Assembly (NCBI GenBank): GCA_964592115.1
Contig: CAZQCP010000056.1
Location: 1 to 17,253, forward strand
Length of the DNA: 17,253 nt
Origin: Sva-07 sp964592115
GTDB lineage: Bacteria; Actinomycetota; Acidimicrobiia; Acidimicrobiales; Ilumatobacteraceae
Direction: 5' to 3'
In this document: positions 17,110 through 17,253 of the stretch, piece after piece
Numbering within the stretch: position 1 is the stretch's first letter
How the letters are laid out: each line of letters opens with the position of its first letter
The notes under the pieces: generated by a model
The model's database searches: none
What the model was told of the DNA's origin: nothing
The model's input: only the letters and a program-made list of their open reading frames with translations
Made by a program: the position numbers and the translations under genes

Positions 17110-17253
17110 ACAGGATCTGCGACAGAAAGAGCTTCGTGCGGGCTTCTCGGGGATTCTGGAAGAAGTGCTCGGGGGTGCCGACCTCGACGATCTGCCCGTC
17201 GGCCATGAAGACGACGCGATCGGCGACCTCGCGGGCGAACCCCATCTCGTGGG
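17108..17253 (-). CDS. Polar amino-acid ABC transporter ATP-binding protein (GlnQ type), C-terminal fragment
   Basis: The last 47 residues of a minus-strand gene are present, ending at TAA 17110-17108; the rest lies beyond the window. The sequence HEMGFAREVADRVVFMADGQ then IVEVGTPEHFFQNP and a final RTKLFLSQIL is typical of GlnQ/HisP/ArtP-type ATPases, including the H-loop His and the 'HEMGFAREVADRV' signature of that subfamily. It would power uptake of glutamine, glutamate or similar amino acids. Permease and binding-protein genes are expected further upstream, outside the window. Confidence 0.9.
   Translation of the reverse strand, partial: HEMGFAREVADRVVFMADGQIVEVGTPEHFFQNPREARTKLFLSQIL

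Overview
The window is GC-rich, gene-dense DNA that looks like a high-GC actinobacterium. DUF3039 and DUF4031 proteins, a DnaE2-type polymerase, many GTG starts and apparent leaderless starts (a TANNNT-like hexamer about 7 nt before GTG) all point that way. The Acidimicrobiia (Ilumatobacter-like) are my best guess, but that is inference. There are no rRNA or tRNA genes, no CRISPR array and no transposase. A 10-N scaffold gap lies at 4275-4284.

Layout. 1-1320 is the 3' end of an error-prone DNA polymerase (dnaE2). 1385-4559 is a tight five-gene run with 1-4 nt overlaps: SCO1/SenC, PCuAC copper chaperone, cupredoxin-like lipoprotein, TlpA-like thioredoxin lipoprotein and CcdA. Together they read as an extracytoplasmic copper and thiol pathway for loading the CuA site of cytochrome c oxidase: CcdA passes electrons outward, the TlpA-like protein reduces SCO1, and PCuAC supplies copper. 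ccdA is broken by the assembly gap, and the left contig end carries about 33 nt that look like the start of an unrelated vapC toxin gene. 4684-6176 holds two exported proteins of unknown role, the second with a PKD-like motif. 6227-6514 (minus) is a DUF3039 protein. 6822-8108 is an NAD(P)-malic enzyme behind a leader with a strong hairpin. 8230-8865 (minus) is an HD-domain hydrolase, divergent from a DUF4031 gene (8948-9235), which runs tail to tail into a RadC-like protein lacking the JAMM residues (9229-9690, minus).

9848-12013 (minus) is a 721-residue protein with a disordered N-terminus, helical middle and a C-terminal DUF3626-like domain. It is the most toxin- or effector-like gene here and the least explained. 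Divergent from it is an operon of an ArsC-family arsenate reductase (12091-12456) and two ABC exporter half-transporters (12453-14288, 14288-16072), whose motifs show the asymmetry of a heterodimeric exporter. 16204-17022 (minus) is a membrane-anchored YceI-family protein, and 17108-17253 (minus) is the C-terminal end of a GlnQ-type amino-acid ABC ATPase.

The short gaps between convergent genes are not empty. Those at 6177-6226, 8109-8229 and 16073-16203 each carry palindromic repeats, and the gap at 17023-17107 has another that resembles the first. They probably act as terminators and may belong to dispersed repeat families.
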